From Geobacteraceae bacterium (GTDB lineage Bacteria > Desulfobacterota > Desulfuromonadia > Geobacterales > Pseudopelobacteraceae), in the NCBI GenBank assembly GCA_016720395.1, contig JADKKR010000003.1:124001-188000 (forward strand): a DNA stretch of 64,000 nt, written 5' to 3'. Both the position numbers and the translations under genes were made by a program. Numbering within the stretch: position 1 is the first letter of the stretch; the number at the start of each line of letters is the position of its first letter. Shown piece after piece: positions 17,329 to 25,671 of the stretch. The notes under the pieces were generated by a model. That model saw nothing but the letters and a program-made list of their open reading frames with translations, ran no database searches and was not told where the DNA came from.

Positions 17329-18151
17329 AGCCACCAAACAGGGGTTCATGAGCAGGCACCGGACACTGATCATGATCATATCCCTGGTTCTGTTCCTGCC
17401 GCCACTGGCTTTTATCTTTCAGGTCACCACCGGTGACGGCGACTTTTGCGGTACCTGGTGTCCGCGCATGTTTTTCGCCATTCGCAAAGGTGCCGGTATG
17501 GGTGAGATCATCGGCGGTGTCATGCGGGCATTTATGGGAGTCGCACTTGTCGTTGCGGCCTTGATCTCCACATTCTTTCTGGGCCGATACTGGTGCAGCC
17601 ATCTTTGTCCTATTGGCGGTGCGGGTGAATTGGGAAGCAAGCTTGTTCCGGAAAAACTCAAGATTGATTATGCGTCTATCCCGGCGGCTCCGGTCCGCTA
17701 CGGTTACATGGCCGTCTATCTGGCCGCACCGTTGCTGGGTCTGGGAAGCCTCTGCTGTAACTACTGCAACTTTGCCGCTGTTCCGCGCCTGTTCGGGGCC
17801 GCATTTGTCCAGGCCGACATGATGTACTTCTTCCGGGCCTACGGTGTCATCAATCTGGCCCTCTTCATCTTGCTGGCGGTTGTGGCAAAAGGCGGTCGGG
17901 CCTATTGCAATTTCCTTTGTCCGGTTGGCGCATTGGATGCTGTTTCAAGCCGTTTAGGCATGAAGTTCGGCAAGCGGATGAACGTGGTGGCACATCGCTG
18001 TAACGGTTGTGGGAAATGCAGTGATGTCTGCCCGACCTGGGCCATCAACATCGATTCTACGGCCAGAATAGATCAGCTTTCATGCATGCCCTGCCACCAA
18101 TGCGTAACCGCCTGTCCGGAAGGAGCTATCTGCTATGGAAAAACTGCGTAG
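17318..18151 (+). CDS. NapH-like membrane-bound 4Fe-4S ferredoxin
   Basis: The 277-residue product starts at ATG 17318, set by AAAGGAGG at 17302-17309. It has four or more membrane helices and cysteine motifs of the NapH/CcoG-like type: CGTWCP, WCSHLCP and YCNFLCPVGAL near membrane edges. It ends in a two-cluster ferredoxin domain (CNGCGKCSDVCP and CMPCHQCVTACP). Such proteins pass electrons from quinol across the inner membrane. Here, between a TonB receptor and exbBD-tonB, a role in reducing imported iron or heme at the membrane is plausible inference. The gene overlaps the upstream unknown gene and the next small gene. Confidence 0.85.
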   Translation: MSIEATKQGFMSRHRTLIMIISLVLFLPPLAFIFQVTTGDGDFCGTWCPRMFFAIRKGAGMGEIIGGVMRAFMGVALVVAALISTFFLGRYWCSHLCPIGGAGELGSKLVPEKLKIDYASIPAAPVRYGYMAVYLAAPLLGLGSLCCNYCNFAAVPRLFGAAFVQADMMYFFRAYGVINLALFILLAVVAKGGRAYCNFLCPVGALDAVSSRLGMKFGKRMNVVAHRCNGCGKCSDVCPTWAINIDSTARIDQLSCMPCHQCVTACPEGAICYGKTA

Positions 18152-18344
18152 TTCACTGGCATTCGGTGCCGTCGGCATTGCCGGAGGGGTTGCCGGCATG
18201 TCCACTACCGCCGGAATGTGCGCCGGCGGCGCCTGCCCGACCTGTTTGCGCTGTGCCGGGATGGGGATGGTCCTTGTTGCGGTTGCACTCTGGAAAAAAA
18301 GGAAAGGAGTAACATCTGATGGATTGGCTCAAAGCAGCAATTGA
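18135..18344 (+). CDS. Small membrane protein with CxxC motif
   Basis: The frame encodes 69 residues from ATG 18135, behind GGAAGGAG. Two hydrophobic segments flank a tight cysteine region, [15 protein letters not shown] (about residues 28-42). It overlaps the NapH-like gene by 17 bases and runs 26 bases into exbB, so it is clearly part of the operon. It could hold an Fe-S cluster or a redox disulfide and act with the NapH-like protein. No known family was recognised. Confidence 0.65.
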   Translation: MEKLRSSLAFGAVGIAGGVAGMSTTAGMCAGGACPTCLRCAGMGMVLVAVALWKKRKGVTSDGLAQSSN

Positions 18345-18753
18345 TTACGGCATCATTGGCTTCCTGATTGTGATGAGTATGGTCGCAGTCGGGGTCGCCC
18401 TGGAACGCAGGAATTTCTACCGCAAGCTTAATGTGAGCAGCTTTGGGAATAAGAAGGAACTGGAGCTTGCACTGACCCGCAAGCTGCATATCATTGCAAC
18501 CGTTGGCAGTAACGCCCCGTATATCGGATTACTGGGAACGGTGCTCGGGATCATGCTGACCTTCTCCACCATGGGGGAGCAGGGTTTTATGGATGCGAGC
18601 AAGATCATGGTCGGCCTGGCCCTGGCGCTTAAAGCCACTGCCATAGGCCTTGTTGTAGCCATACCTGCGGTGACATCCTATAACTTTCTGGTTCGCCAGG
18701 CCAAGGAGCTGATTCTGACATGGGAGATCGCGAATGGACGAGAAAGAATTTAG
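18319..18753 (+). CDS. exbB: ExbB/TolQ/MotA-family proton channel protein
   Basis: This short 144-residue form has a first membrane helix at residues about 10-28 and the MotA/TolQ core: [21 protein letters not shown] (about 57-77) and [18 protein letters not shown] (about 101-118), with the conserved Gly/Pro/Thr of ExbB channels. With ExbD it uses the proton gradient to energise TonB. GGAAAGGAG precedes ATG 18319. It overlaps exbD by 20 bases, so the motor genes are co-translated. It lacks the long N-terminal extension of some ExbB proteins. Confidence 0.92.
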   Translation: MDWLKAAIDYGIIGFLIVMSMVAVGVALERRNFYRKLNVSSFGNKKELELALTRKLHIIATVGSNAPYIGLLGTVLGIMLTFSTMGEQGFMDASKIMVGLALALKATAIGLVVAIPAVTSYNFLVRQAKELILTWEIANGRERI

Positions 18754-19114
18754 CGTCATAAATGTCATACCGTTCATTGACATCATGCTGGTACTTTTGA
18801 CGATCGTATTGACAACCTCCACGTTCATTGCACGGGGTGCCATCCCGCTGGAATTGCCAAAATCGTCACCAACCCGCACGGAATCGCTTAAGGGCCACAC
18901 CATCGAGATCGATAAAAGCGGCAAAATGTTTCTGAACGGCCGTCTGCTCTCTCTAATCGACCTCAATAAAGAACTGTGCAGGGTCGACCGCAGTTCTCCC
19001 GTGCTGATCCGTGCCGACCGGGAACTTGTGCTGCAAACCTTTGTGGATGTCATGGATAGTGTCAAGGGTCTGGGGTTTCGCAAGGTCAGCCTGCAGACAG
19101 AGTCACGGTCATGA
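18734..19114 (+). CDS. exbD: ExbD/TolR-family biopolymer transport protein
   Basis: This 126-residue protein has one N-terminal membrane helix containing the functional aspartate ([20 protein letters not shown], Asp about residue 16) and a periplasmic domain (about 45-126) with the ExbD/TolR pattern [25 protein letters not shown]. It forms the proton-conducting motor with ExbB. Its start lies inside exbB, and its stop overlaps the tonB start as ATGA. Confidence 0.93.
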   Translation: MDEKEFSVINVIPFIDIMLVLLTIVLTTSTFIARGAIPLELPKSSPTRTESLKGHTIEIDKSGKMFLNGRLLSLIDLNKELCRVDRSSPVLIRADRELVLQTFVDVMDSVKGLGFRKVSLQTESRS

Positions 19115-19836
19115 ATGAACAGGTCAGATATTTCGGTCTGTCAGCGGGGGTGCATGCGGCTCTCTGCGTGTTGCTGGTTGCAGCCACGTCAGGGGTGGTA
19201 AACCGCACGCACGTGGAGACCATCGATTTCAGCCTCAACGATTCTCCACCCTTCTGTGAGCAGCCACAGGAAAAACGGTCACAACCAGCTGTGCCGAACC
19301 GCCCTCAAGCGATGCCTGAACCGGTCAGGCCGGCTGCTCTGGAAACATCGCAACCGGCAGCAATGGTTACCGACAAACCGGCCGCGATTGAGCCGGCCCC
19401 TCAACCTGCGCCTGCTGCAGTTCAAGCAGCGGGACGGCCGGTCGAGGCCGGTATTGCCTCCGGCACCACGGTATCTGCCGTCACCGGCGTGAGGCCGCAA
19501 TCTGTTTCATCTGTCAGCAGTAATCCAACAGGTGAAAGCAGTGTCGAACAGGTCAGAAAGAAGTATCTTAAAGAGCATTTCAATTATATCCGGGACCTGA
19601 TTGTAAAACGATTGGCCTATCCACCCATCGCCCGGAGGATGGAGTGGAGTGGCAAGGTAATCCTGGCATTTGTGGTGGCTGAGGACGGAGGGGTAAGCTC
19701 CGTTCGTGTCAAGGAGAGCAGCGGATACCCTCTCCTGGATAACAGTGCCGTTGCCACGGTAAAAGATGTTGCGCCATTTCCGCGACCGCCTGTTGCGGCG
19801 GAAATTATCATGCCTGTTCATTTCAGGCTGCAATAA
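19111..19836 (+). CDS. tonB: TonB energy transducer
   Basis: The product has 241 residues: an N-terminal signal-anchor helix (about 10-28), a Pro/Ala/Gln-rich periplasm-spanning linker (about 45-125), and a C-terminal TonB domain beginning with YPPIARRMEWSGKVILAFVV and continuing with LLDNSAVATVKDVAPFPRPP. It links the ExbBD motor to the receptor at 14507. It starts within the exbD stop codon. The operon ends with a strong terminator about 65 bases downstream. Confidence 0.93.
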   Translation: MNEQVRYFGLSAGVHAALCVLLVAATSGVVNRTHVETIDFSLNDSPPFCEQPQEKRSQPAVPNRPQAMPEPVRPAALETSQPAAMVTDKPAAIEPAPQPAPAAVQAAGRPVEAGIASGTTVSAVTGVRPQSVSSVSSNPTGESSVEQVRKKYLKEHFNYIRDLIVKRLAYPPIARRMEWSGKVILAFVVAEDGGVSSVRVKESSGYPLLDNSAVATVKDVAPFPRPPVAAEIIMPVHFRLQ

Positions 19837-19901
19837 CGCAGATGGATTGACGTATCACTAGAAACATGTGGTAGTCAGCGGGGGCTTTTCTGTATATCGA
19901 A

Positions 19902-19940
19902 AAAGCCGGCACGGGAACCAGTCCCGTACCGGCTTTTTTT
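19902..19940 (+). terminator. Rho-independent terminator after tonB
   Basis: AGCCGGCACGGGA pairs with TCCCGTACCGGCT around ACCAG, with one A-C mismatch, followed by seven Ts. It closes the receptor-exbBD-tonB operon. The 524-base stretch 19837-20360 otherwise holds only this and the poly-G tract. Confidence 0.88.
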
Positions 19941-19999
19941 CAGAATTGGTGCTGATTTTGCTTATGCATTATAACGCATTTCAGCAATCCGGTCAGGCC

Positions 20000-20345
20000 A
20001 GGAGCCCCGGCCGGGGCCCGCGGCGGAAAAGGCCGCCGCCACCCGGGGGGGGGCGCCGCGGGGAGGACCCAAGGGAGGTTTGGGGGGGAAAAAAAGGATA
20101 ATAAAAAAAGGAAGAAGGAGGGAAAAAATTTTGTGGGGGTTTGGGGGGGGGGGGGGGGTTGGGGTTGGGGGGCGGGGGCCCCGCCGGCCCCGGGGGGGGG
20201 GGATCTTGGGGGCCGGGGGGGGGGGGGGGGGGGGGACGGGGGGGGGGGGGGGGGGGGGGGGAGTGGGGTGGGGGGGGGTGTAAAAGGGAGGTTGGGTGGG
20301 GGGCGAAAACGGGGGGGGGGGGGGGGGGGCGGGGGGGTGTGGGTC
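20000..20345. other. Poly-G low-complexity tract, probable sequence artefact
   Basis: After ordinary sequence at about 19990, the strand turns into GC-rich runs, then into many G runs of 8-20 bases broken by odd A-rich bits. It returns to normal sequence at about 20340. The base composition is unlike anything else in the genome except 52155-52382, and no protein, RNA or known repeat fits. It looks like low-quality read ends joined into the assembly. The frames that pass through it encode only glycine. Confidence 0.7.
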
Positions 20346-20360
20346 AGCTCTGGGGACTGA

Positions 20361-20756
20361 TCACTTGTCGCGAAGTTTGGCGTGGCAGCTGTTGCAGGTT
20401 CCCAGAATCTCCCCGAATTTTACAGATAACGTTGCGCCGTCTTTTTTGCCGGCTGCATCAGCCATGGCCAATGCCAATCCGGATATGGCCAGGTTCTTCT
20501 CCTTGCCGAATGCTGCCGCAGACGCATCACCCACCTTTTTAGTCTGGGCTGCCAAATCGTTGGCATCCTTGGCCACACCTTCATAATTGCTGTAGGCGAT
20601 GTTCCTGGTCATGGATTGTACCCAGCCAAGGCGGGCCAACATGACTTTCGTGATCGGTTTTACTTCCTGCTTCGCCTCTTCTGCTGCAAAAGCTGTTGCT
20701 GAGACGGTTGTCAGTACGAGTGCGGCCAACAGGCTGAATCTGAGGTGTTTTTTCAT
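20361..20756 (-). CDS. Monoheme cytochrome c (c'/c556-like), exported
   Basis: The product has 131 residues from ATG 20754-20756 behind AAGGAG. A signal peptide is cleaved near AFA (residues 1-24). The mature part is largely helical, with one heme motif CNSCH at residues 121-125 near the C terminus. This is the pattern of cytochrome c' or c556-type four-helix proteins. It would sit in the periplasm and carry electrons or bind NO. DUF2892 is upstream on the same strand and the Crp/Fnr regulator beyond it. The artefactual tract begins just past its stop. Confidence 0.82.
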   Translation of the reverse strand: MKKHLRFSLLAALVLTTVSATAFAAEEAKQEVKPITKVMLARLGWVQSMTRNIAYSNYEGVAKDANDLAAQTKKVGDASAAAFGKEKNLAISGLALAMADAAGKKDGATLSVKFGEILGTCNSCHAKLRDK

Positions 20757-20814
20757 CTTTAGGACTCCTTTTGAAAGTAAAGTTACGAGACTACATAAGC
20801 AATATTGATTCCAT

Positions 20815-21018
20815 CTACATCTTGCATTCTTTTTCTGAACAACAATGTGCGGTGCTGACCCCAAACAATTGATAGGGGGGACACCAGCCGAGTATACCAG
20901 TCAAAAGAGGTACGATGCCGATCAGCCCCCACATGCTACCTGTCGCAGCCAGCGACAGCAGTGCCAGTCCGCCAATGATGCGCAGCCCGCGATCCAATGT
21001 TCCGACATTCTTTTTCAT
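20815..21018 (-). CDS. DUF2892 (YgaP-transmembrane-like) small membrane protein
   Basis: The 67-residue product starts MKKNVGTLDRGLRIIGG, the usual opening of DUF2892 proteins, with two close hydrophobic helices (about 15-30 and 32-50) and a Cys-rich tail (HCCSEKEC). Family members act in membranes near rhodanese or sulfur-transfer functions; the role here is unknown. A ribosome site GGGGAGG lies upstream. A perfect palindrome lies about 90 bases upstream (21106-21120), so this gene and the cytochrome probably form one regulated unit. Confidence 0.85.
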   Translation of the reverse strand: MKKNVGTLDRGLRIIGGLALLSLAATGSMWGLIGIVPLLTGILGWCPPYQLFGVSTAHCCSEKECKM

Positions 21019-21105
21019 GACGTACCTCCCCGGAGTAAAGTTCCTGTATGCAACTGTACGATGCTTACTTATGTCTGAAGATTATCAGGTTACCGGGAGA
21101 GTGTC

Positions 21106-21120
21106 TGTGACATTGTCACA
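21106..21120. promoter_or_regulatory. Crp/Fnr-type operator palindrome
   Basis: TGTGACA-T-TGTCACA is a perfect 15-base palindrome lying between the Crp/Fnr gene's stop and the DUF2892-cytochrome pair. The recognition helix of the adjacent regulator contains SREVVTR, and a related RE---R arrangement in CRP reads TGTGA, so this is the likely target. It would control the downstream minus-strand genes. Confidence 0.65.
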
Positions 21121-21129
21121 AAAGGGGGG

Positions 21130-21786
21130 TCAGTTTGAGAGCAATCCGGAGAGTAGCGAGATTTCATTGCGGGATACATGCACCTCACCACGCTGTTCCA
21201 GGTCGCGCAGTAACCGGGTGACCACTTCGCGGGAGGTGCCCAGGTCGTTGGCGACCGTCTGGTGCGTGGCACGCAGGATGCCATCGGCTGATTTTTCGAT
21301 GAGGTAGTCTCGCAGACGGTCATCCATGCGCCGGAAGGCGATCTCCTCGACCAGTTCCATGATCTCGACCAATCGCTGTCCGAGCAGGGCGTAGATAAAG
21401 ATGCGCAGTGTTTCATGGCGGGCCATCAGTTGGCGGAAGCTTGCTGCAGGGACAAAAAGGGCCCGGCAGTCCGCCAGAGTTACGGCATTGGCCGGGTAAC
21501 CCTGGCGGCCGATGATGCAGGATGCGTTGAGGATGCAGGTTTCGCCGGGAACGATCTCGTAAAGCGAGATTTCACGGCCGGATTCAGAGCACTTGTAGAC
21601 CCGGACACCCCCGGAGAACAGGAACGCGATCCCTTGACAGGCATCACCCTGCCAGTAGATCTGGTGCCCGCGGGGCAGCTGTATGACCTGCCCGGCCGCG
21701 ACAAAATCGTGCAGCAGTGCCGGGTCGTTTCGAAACAGAGGGAAATGCTCCCGCAGTTCCTGTTCTGTCGCAGCGTCTGTATCCAT
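21130..21786 (-). CDS. Crp/Fnr-family transcriptional regulator
   Basis: The product has 218 residues. An N-terminal cyclic-nucleotide-type beta barrel at about 15-125 has LPRGHQIYWQGDACQGIAFLFSGGVRVYK. It is followed by the long dimer helix and a C-terminal helix-turn-helix (about 168-205; TVANDLGTSREVVTRLLRDLE). It lacks the Fnr N-terminal cysteine cluster, so oxygen sensing by a 4Fe-4S cluster is unlikely. It may sense NO, heme or redox state, as in the DNR/HcpR group. The palindrome just past its stop and the DUF2892-cytochrome genes look like its targets. Confidence 0.87.
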   Translation of the reverse strand: MDTDAATEQELREHFPLFRNDPALLHDFVAAGQVIQLPRGHQIYWQGDACQGIAFLFSGGVRVYKCSESGREISLYEIVPGETCILNASCIIGRQGYPANAVTLADCRALFVPAASFRQLMARHETLRIFIYALLGQRLVEIMELVEEIAFRRMDDRLRDYLIEKSADGILRATHQTVANDLGTSREVVTRLLRDLEQRGEVHVSRNEISLLSGLLSN

Positions 21787-21821
21787 GAATAATTTTCTCC
21801 GGATACTGCTAGCTTTCGATG

Positions 21822-22808
21822 TTACTGGATGCGCAGCACGATCTTGCCGAAATGCTGGTCCGCTTCCATCATGCGGTGGGCGTCCGCCACCTGGTCGATG
21901 GTGAAGACCTTTTCGATGATCGGGACAATCGTCCGGTCGGAGAATTTCGGCAGAGCGCGGCGGGTAAACTCAGTCACGATCTCCGCTTTTTCGGGTACCG
22001 GCCGTGAGCGCAGCACGCTGCCGATGATCTGCTGACGCTTGACCATCATCAGGGCCAGGTTCAGCTCGGCCTTGATGCCGCTGGTCACACCGATGACCAC
22101 CAGCCGGCCTTTATAGCCCAGGGAGTTCATGTTGGGGGCCAGATATTTGGCACCGACATGATCGAGGATCAGATCGACCCCCTTCTTGGCGGTGAACTCC
22201 TTGACGACCTCGGTGAAGTCCGGATTCTCGGTGAAGTCATTGACCAGATCGGCCCCCAGTTCCTTGACCCGTGCGATCTTGGAGGGGTGTGCGGTGACGA
22301 TCAGTTTTGCGTCGGGAGTCAGGGCTTTGGACAGCTGGATCGCCGCGGTGTTGACTCCTCCGCCGCCGCCATGCAGGATGGCGGTCTGCCTGTCCTTCAG
22401 TTCTCCGATCATGAAGACGTTCAGAAAAGCGGTGATGTACGATTCACAGACGCAGGCCGCCTCCTCGAAGCTCATGCTCTCCGGAATGGCCATCAGGTGG
22501 CCGGCATAGGCCACGGCATATTCGGCATACCCGCCACCGCCCACCAGAGTCATGACCCGCTGGCCGACCTGCCAGCCGCTTACACCGGCTCCCAGTTCTT
22601 CGATCACGCCTGCGACCTCCAGTCCGAGGATTTCGGAGTCACCCGGCGGGGGAGGGTACTTGCCTTCCCGCTGTACCAGGTCGGGACGGTTGACCGAGGT
22701 TGCGTACACCTTGACAAGCACCTGGCCTTCGCCGGCGACAGGCCGCTCGGCCTCGCCCACCTTGAGAACCTCGACCCCGCCGAAACCTTCCATCAAAACT
22801 GCTTTCAT
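21822..22808 (-). CDS. NAD(P)H quinone oxidoreductase, zinc-free MDR family (PIG3-like)
   Basis: This 328-residue medium-chain reductase has an N-terminal GroES-like domain (KVYATSVNRPDLVQREGKYPPPPG) and a Rossmann domain with GGGGGVNTAAIQLSKAL (about 145-162). It has no structural-zinc cysteine loop, as in quinone oxidoreductases of the PIG3 type. It would reduce quinones or enones with NADPH. The start is ATG 22806-22808, behind GGAGG; a 19-residue upstream extension of the frame is not supported. It is followed on its 5' side by a 365-base intergenic region with a palindromic repeat. Confidence 0.88.
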   Translation of the reverse strand: MKAVLMEGFGGVEVLKVGEAERPVAGEGQVLVKVYATSVNRPDLVQREGKYPPPPGDSEILGLEVAGVIEELGAGVSGWQVGQRVMTLVGGGGYAEYAVAYAGHLMAIPESMSFEEAACVCESYITAFLNVFMIGELKDRQTAILHGGGGGVNTAAIQLSKALTPDAKLIVTAHPSKIARVKELGADLVNDFTENPDFTEVVKEFTAKKGVDLILDHVGAKYLAPNMNSLGYKGRLVVIGVTSGIKAELNLALMMVKRQQIIGSVLRSRPVPEKAEIVTEFTRRALPKFSDRTIVPIIEKVFTIDQVADAHRMMEADQHFGKIVLRIQ

Positions 22809-22860
22809 AACGATAACCTCCGGATTTGAGTAGTGCAGTATAACCAATTTAAAGCTGGTA

Positions 22861-23010
22861 AACACAGAGTCACAGCCAAAAGTAGGCGCTTCTATGCGAG
22901 GACACTGAGAAAGATAAAAACAATGTGGTTAGAAACGTAATCTAAAACATTAAACTGGCTGATTTATAGAATTTGTATGATTCCTCTGTGCTCTCTGTGT
23001 CTCCGTGTTT
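22861..23010. repeat. CACAGAG-type dispersed palindromic repeat, copy A
   Basis: Within the gene-free stretch 22809-23173, AACACAGAGTCACAG at 22861-22875 is matched in reverse by CTCTGTGTCTCCGTGTT at about 22994-23010, after about 120 bases. Other copies are at 41860-41981 and 49176-49366. The arms share the CACAGAG core but the middle differs, so it is a family of imperfect palindromes. The rest of the stretch shows no clear features. Confidence 0.6.
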
Positions 23011-23173
23011 CAATAGATTGCTATGGATTTGTGTTCATTTTTGTGTGGCCGAATGTACCCAGTTCGCCGCATTTTGTAAACACAAAATGAAACGTCTGCT
23101 ACTGCTTGATTTATGGGCTGATTTCTGCCATAACAGGCCGGCTTTCAACCTCATTTGCTACGGGATCACACTC

Positions 23174-23917
23174 ATGCATATCATGGTCACCAACGACGAC
23201 GGCATCCATGCCCCCGGTATCCTGGCGCTGGCAGAAGCCCTGCGGGAACTGGGCACGGTCACCGTTGTCGCACCCGACCGCGAACGGAGCGCTGCCGGAC
23301 ATTCCCTGACCCTGCATTCGCCGCTGAGGGTTTTTGAGCTACGCGCCGGGTTCTTTGCCGTGGACGGCACACCCACCGACTGCGTCAATATGGGCATTCA
23401 CAGCCTGTTGCCGAGCAGGCCGGACCTGGTGGTGTCGGGGATCAACCACGGCCCCAATCTGGGCGATGATGTGACGTACTCCGGTACGGTGGCGGCTGCC
23501 ATGGAGGCCAACCTGATGGGCATACCGGCAATTGCGGTCTCGCTGGGGACATTCGAGCGCCACGGACATTTTGACGCCGCCGCGCAGGTGGCGGTCAGGG
23601 TTGCGCGTCAGGTGCTGGCCAATGGCCTGCCGGCGGACACCTTTCTGAATGTCAACATTCCTGACTGTCCTGCGGAGGAGATGCAGCCGCCGCTGATCAC
23701 CCGCCAGGGGACCCGTTCCTTCATCGGCAAGATTGTCGACAAGACCGATCCGCGTGGCCGCAAGTACTACTGGATCGGGAGCGAAGAGCCTGATTTCAAT
23801 GATGAGCCGGGCACTGATTTTCACGCCCTCAATCGTCGGCATATCTCCATCACCCCGCTGCATCTCGACCTGACCAATTATGAATCCATGAAAATTCTGT
23901 CCGGCTGGACGGTTTGA
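23174..23917 (+). CDS. surE: 5'/3'-nucleotidase SurE
   Basis: The product has 247 residues from ATG 23174. An upstream 67-residue extension of the frame lacks family similarity. The metal-binding start ILVTNDDGIHAPG-like motif (Asp8, Asp9 region) and later SGTVAAAMEA and GINHGPNLGDDVTYSGTV are typical SurE features. It is a metal-dependent stationary-phase nucleotidase acting on nucleoside monophosphates. It leads the surE-pcm-rpoS cluster, as in many proteobacteria, though nlpD is absent here. The ribosome site is weak (CGGGA). Confidence 0.95.
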   Translation: MHIMVTNDDGIHAPGILALAEALRELGTVTVVAPDRERSAAGHSLTLHSPLRVFELRAGFFAVDGTPTDCVNMGIHSLLPSRPDLVVSGINHGPNLGDDVTYSGTVAAAMEANLMGIPAIAVSLGTFERHGHFDAAAQVAVRVARQVLANGLPADTFLNVNIPDCPAEEMQPPLITRQGTRSFIGKIVDKTDPRGRKYYWIGSEEPDFNDEPGTDFHALNRRHISITPLHLDLTNYESMKILSGWTV

Positions 23918-23976
23918 CGCGTATGGACATTGTCAGGAACCTTTGGTATATTTCCGCATTCTTACGGGGCCGATAA

Positions 23977-24624
23977 ATGAATTACGAGATTGCCAGAAAA
24001 AAGATGGTGCAGGAACAGATTGTGGCCCGGGGAGTCAGTGATCGTCGGGTGATCGATGCCATGCTCAAAATCCCGCGCCATATCTTTGTGCAGGAGGCCT
24101 TTGCCCTCCAGGCCTATAACGACACGTCACTGCCGATTGGTGAGAAGCAGACCATCTCCCAGCCCTACATGGTGGCATTGATGACCGAACAGCTTGAGCT
24201 GAGGGGCACGGAAAAGGTCCTGGAAATCGGTACCGGCTCGGGCTATCAGACAGCAATCCTGGCCACACTGGCTGACCGGGTCTGTACGGCGGAGCGCATC
24301 CGCCCGCTGGCCCTGCGTGCCAGAAAATGCCTCGATTCATTGAGGCTGTTCAACATCATGCTCCGGATCAACGACAGCGAGGACAGTCCGGTCGGCTGGG
24401 AGGAGGAAGCTCCTTTCGACGCCATTATCGTGACCGCCGGCGCTCCTGATATTCCGAAGGTACTCACCGATCAGCTTGCAGTCGGCGGCCGGCTGGTGAT
24501 CCCGGTGGGGAGCGAGGCGGAGCAGGTGCTGGTCAAGATCGTGAAAGGCGCTGACGGAGAGCTTGAAACGGCTTCGTCGGTCGGCTGCCGGTTTGTGCCG
24601 CTGATCGGCAGGCAGGGGTGGTGA
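23977..24624 (+). CDS. pcm: Protein-L-isoaspartate O-methyltransferase
   Basis: This 215-residue enzyme has the SAM-binding motif [14 protein letters not shown] (about 80-93) and the family [11 protein letters not shown] segment (about 60-70). It repairs isoaspartyl residues in aged proteins using S-adenosylmethionine. ATG 23977 follows a GGGGC ribosome site, 59 bases after surE. It is followed by rpoS after 36 bases; the three genes probably share a transcript. Confidence 0.95.
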   Translation: MNYEIARKKMVQEQIVARGVSDRRVIDAMLKIPRHIFVQEAFALQAYNDTSLPIGEKQTISQPYMVALMTEQLELRGTEKVLEIGTGSGYQTAILATLADRVCTAERIRPLALRARKCLDSLRLFNIMLRINDSEDSPVGWEEEAPFDAIIVTAGAPDIPKVLTDQLAVGGRLVIPVGSEAEQVLVKIVKGADGELETASSVGCRFVPLIGRQGW

Positions 24625-24660
24625 TCACATGTCCGCAGCGGGAAGGGTCTTGGTCCGATC

Positions 24661-25626
24661 ATGAAACAAGATGAAATTCTGGAACATGGTTTTTCAGTGG
24701 AAGACCCGCAGATGGATTCCCGGCTCCCGCTCGACGACATCGAAGAACCGCAGGTTTTTCCCGATGACGATGAAGCCGGTGATGCTTCTGCCGAAGCAGA
24801 GCTTCCGCTTACCGAACTGGAACACTTTGACGATGCAATCAAGATCTATCTGCGCGATATCCAGCGCACACCGCTTCTGAATGCCGAATCCGAAAGGGAG
24901 TTGGCGCAGAAAGTAGAGCAGGGTGATAAGACAGCCCGCAACAGGATGATCGAATCCAATCTGCGGCTGGTAGTCAAGATCGCCAAGCGCTATATCAACC
25001 GCGGCCTGCCTTTTCTTGATCTGATCGAGGAGGGCAACCTGGGTCTGATCAAGGCGGTCGAGCGCTTCAGCCTGGCCAAGGAGTGCCGTTTTTCGACCTA
25101 TGCGACCTGGTGGATCCGGCAATCAATCGAGCGCTCACTGGTCAACCAGTCCCGCACCATTCGCCTGCCGGTTCATGTCTCCGACGATATCAGCCGGATG
25201 CTCCGTACGGTTCGCGGATTGTCGCAGGATCTGAGCCGTGAGCCGGGGGTGGATGAGATAGCCGGCGTCATGAACGTCAAGCCCGCGTATGTACGCCGCC
25301 TGATGACGCTGCTCCGGCGTACCTGCTCCATGGAAACCCCCATCGGCGACGGCAACGATTATTTCCTGATCGACACCATCGAAGACAATTCGATTGTCTC
25401 ACCTTCGGTATTACTTGAAAATGTCAACCATTTCGAGACCATATCCCGTCATTTAGACAGGCTTTCCGAGACAGAGCAGAAAATCCTCACGCTCCGTTTC
25501 GGCCTGAATGACAGCGAACCGCAGACGCTTGAAGCCATTGGCCTGCTATTTGGCGTCACGCGGGAACGGATCCGCCAGATTGAAGTCAAGGCGCTGGAAA
25601 AGCTCAGGAAATCAGCAGAGACATAA
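24661..25626 (+). CDS. rpoS: RNA polymerase sigma factor RpoS
   Basis: The product has 321 residues. An acidic N-terminal part (about 1-55) precedes region 1.2/2 ([16 protein letters not shown], then [10 protein letters not shown]), with [14 protein letters not shown] for -10 recognition, and region 4.2 [18 protein letters not shown] at the end. This is the stationary-phase sigma factor that in Geobacter supports stress survival and Fe(III) respiration genes. Length and regions are normal. The pcm-rpoS spacing holds the likely ribosome site GGGAAGGG. Confidence 0.95.
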   Translation: MKQDEILEHGFSVEDPQMDSRLPLDDIEEPQVFPDDDEAGDASAEAELPLTELEHFDDAIKIYLRDIQRTPLLNAESERELAQKVEQGDKTARNRMIESNLRLVVKIAKRYINRGLPFLDLIEEGNLGLIKAVERFSLAKECRFSTYATWWIRQSIERSLVNQSRTIRLPVHVSDDISRMLRTVRGLSQDLSREPGVDEIAGVMNVKPAYVRRLMTLLRRTCSMETPIGDGNDYFLIDTIEDNSIVSPSVLLENVNHFETISRHLDRLSETEQKILTLRFGLNDSEPQTLEAIGLLFGVTRERIRQIEVKALEKLRKSAET

Positions 25627-25671
25627 GGCTGTTACTGCCATAGTATACTCACGAGAAAGGAAATAACGACA

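Noticed and set aside
20000..20345. Possible G-quadruplex regulatory region or phase-variable tract
   Set aside because: The runs are too long and irregular, with abrupt edges; an artefact is simpler.
20080..20542. Glycine-rich frames in the poly-G tract
   Set aside because: They arise from the G runs and carry no domain or start signal.
22861..23010. CRISPR array
   Set aside because: The CACAGAG motifs are inverted pairs without regular spacers.
22973..23173. N-terminal extension of SurE
   Set aside because: SurE homologues begin at the DDG motif; the extra residues cover the palindromic repeat.
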